Shown one piece after another: positions 6,541 through 7,259 of a DNA stretch of 7,259 nucleotides (position 1 is its first letter; each line of letters starts with the position of its first letter). Below the pieces are notes generated by a model. It saw nothing but the letters and a program-made list of their open reading frames with translations, made no database searches and had not been told where the DNA came from. The DNA is taken from positions 1 through 7,259 of the forward strand of contig CACXHM010000120.1 in the NCBI GenBank assembly GCA_902767465.1, written 5' to 3'. The stretch comes from an uncultured Bacteroidia bacterium (GTDB taxonomy: Bacteria; Bacteroidota; Bacteroidia; Bacteroidales; UBA932). The position numbers and the translations under genes were made by a program.

Positions 6541-7259
6541 ATGACATCAACCATTATTTCCGCAGTCCTTGTAATAGTGATCGTTACGCTGCTGCTTGTG
6601 GCGCTGCTGCTCGTAATCAAGGCAAAGCTCACCCCGTCCGGAACGGTTAAGATAGACATCAACAACGGCAAGAAAGTGCTGGACGTAGCCCTCGGCGGTG
6701 ACGTGATGCACACCCTCGCCGACCATAAGATTTTCCTCCCCTCCGCATGCGGCGGAAAGGCCAACTGCGGCCAATGCAAGGTGCAGGTGCTTGAGGGCGG
6801 CGGAGAGATCCTGCCTACGGAAAAAGGATTCTTCAACCGCAAGCAGATCAAGGACGGCATGCGCCTCGGCTGCCAGGTAAAAGTTAAAAACGACCTCAAG
6901 ATTGCCGTTCCCGACTCCACCCTGAGCGTCAAGAAACTCGAATGCGAGGTTATCTCCAACAAGAACGTCGCAACCTTCATCAAGGAGTTCACCGTAAAAC
7001 TTCCTGAAGGAGAGCATCTTGAGTTCAAATCTGGAGAGTATATCCAGATCGATATCCCCGAATACGATATCGACTTCAAAGATATCGATGTGGATCCCGA
7101 ATATCGTGGTGACTGGGAGAAATACGGATTCTTCGGCATCAAAGCCAAGATTACCACTCCTACCGTCCGCGCCTACTCGATGGCTTCCTATCCTGCGGAG
7201 AAGTACATCATCAAACTCAATGTGCGTATAGCCACTCCTCCCTTCGACCGCAGCCAGCC
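6541..7259 (+). CDS. nqrF: Na+-translocating NADH:quinone reductase subunit F (partial, 3' end off window)
   Basis: NqrF is the NADH dehydrogenase subunit: it oxidises NADH through FAD and passes single electrons to its 2Fe-2S centre. The first 239 residues of a protein usually a little over 400 long are present. An N-terminal membrane anchor (about residues 5-26) is followed by a plant-type ferredoxin domain (about 35-125). Its ligands C70, C76, C79 and C111, in ACGGKANCGQC and LGCQV, fall at the same numbers as I recall for Vibrio NqrF. The ferredoxin-reductase-like FAD domain then begins, with GEYIQIDIP (165-173) and the flavin-binding RAYS motif (210-213). The NADH-binding domain and C-terminus are outside the window. 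The reading frame is open to the last base with no damage seen. Confidence 0.97.
   Translation, partial: MTSTIISAVLVIVIVTLLLVALLLVIKAKLTPSGTVKIDINNGKKVLDVALGGDVMHTLADHKIFLPSACGGKANCGQCKVQVLEGGGEILPTEKGFFNRKQIKDGMRLGCQVKVKNDLKIAVPDSTLSVKKLECEVISNKNVATFIKEFTVKLPEGEHLEFKSGEYIQIDIPEYDIDFKDIDVDPEYRGDWEKYGFFGIKAKITTPTVRAYSMASYPAEKYIIKLNVRIATPPFDRSQ

Noticed and set aside
6423..7157. Minus-strand open frame of 244 codons over nqrE/nqrF
   Set aside because: It is antisense to clear NqrF sequence with conserved cysteines and FAD motif; long antisense frames are expected from this GC-rich codon pattern.
2112..7259. Rnf complex instead of Na+-NQR
   Set aside because: Rnf and Nqr share the D/E subunits, but the A-B-C-D-E-F order, NqrA family sequence, and NqrF with both ferredoxin and FAD domains identify Na+-NQR.

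Overview
The window carries two unrelated, divergently oriented units, each cut by a window edge. On the right (about 2112-7259, + strand) lie five complete genes and the start of a sixth of the nqrABCDEF operon, which encodes the Na+-translocating NADH:quinone reductase (Na+-NQR). On the left (1661 down to 1, - strand) is one long open frame that runs off the edge. It joins an N-terminal CoiA-like zinc-ribbon plus restriction-endonuclease-like module to a UvrD/PcrA-type superfamily 1 helicase. About 450 bases of non-coding DNA separate the two units.

The source is most likely a member of the Bacteroidota, probably Bacteroidales. The operon order, the 'FETFL...GAHVRDAIDLKR' style of NqrB, the TATCTTCG box of the Bacteroidetes TAnnTTTG promoter type upstream of nqrA, and the uneven use of Shine-Dalgarno sequences all fit. 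I cannot name a genus. The nqr genes are moderately GC-rich (hand-counted 60-base lines: 48%, 57% and 62%). The helicase gene is AT-richer (lines between 27% and 53%) and uses many AGA/AGG arginine codons, while the nqr genes favour CGC/CGT. The left gene may therefore have been acquired horizontally and sit beside a core operon.

nqr region: the genes are tightly packed, with 2-15 bases between them, and are presumably co-transcribed from the promoter near 2016-2023. NqrF takes electrons from NADH through FAD and a 2Fe-2S centre. They then pass through the Fe-S centre held between NqrD and NqrE, the covalent FMNs of NqrC and NqrB, and riboflavin, to quinone (probably menaquinone), while Na+ is pumped out. 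The diagnostic residues are visible: flavin threonines in NqrB and NqrC, cysteine pairs in NqrD and NqrE, and the four ferredoxin cysteines and RAYS FAD motif of NqrF. NqrF breaks off at residue 239, before its NADH-binding part.

The most interesting item is the left-hand fusion protein. Its nuclease-like front and helicase engine suggest a DNA-processing or defence enzyme. I do not recognise it as a named system, and the helicase motifs after Ib, the C-terminus and any partner genes lie outside the window.
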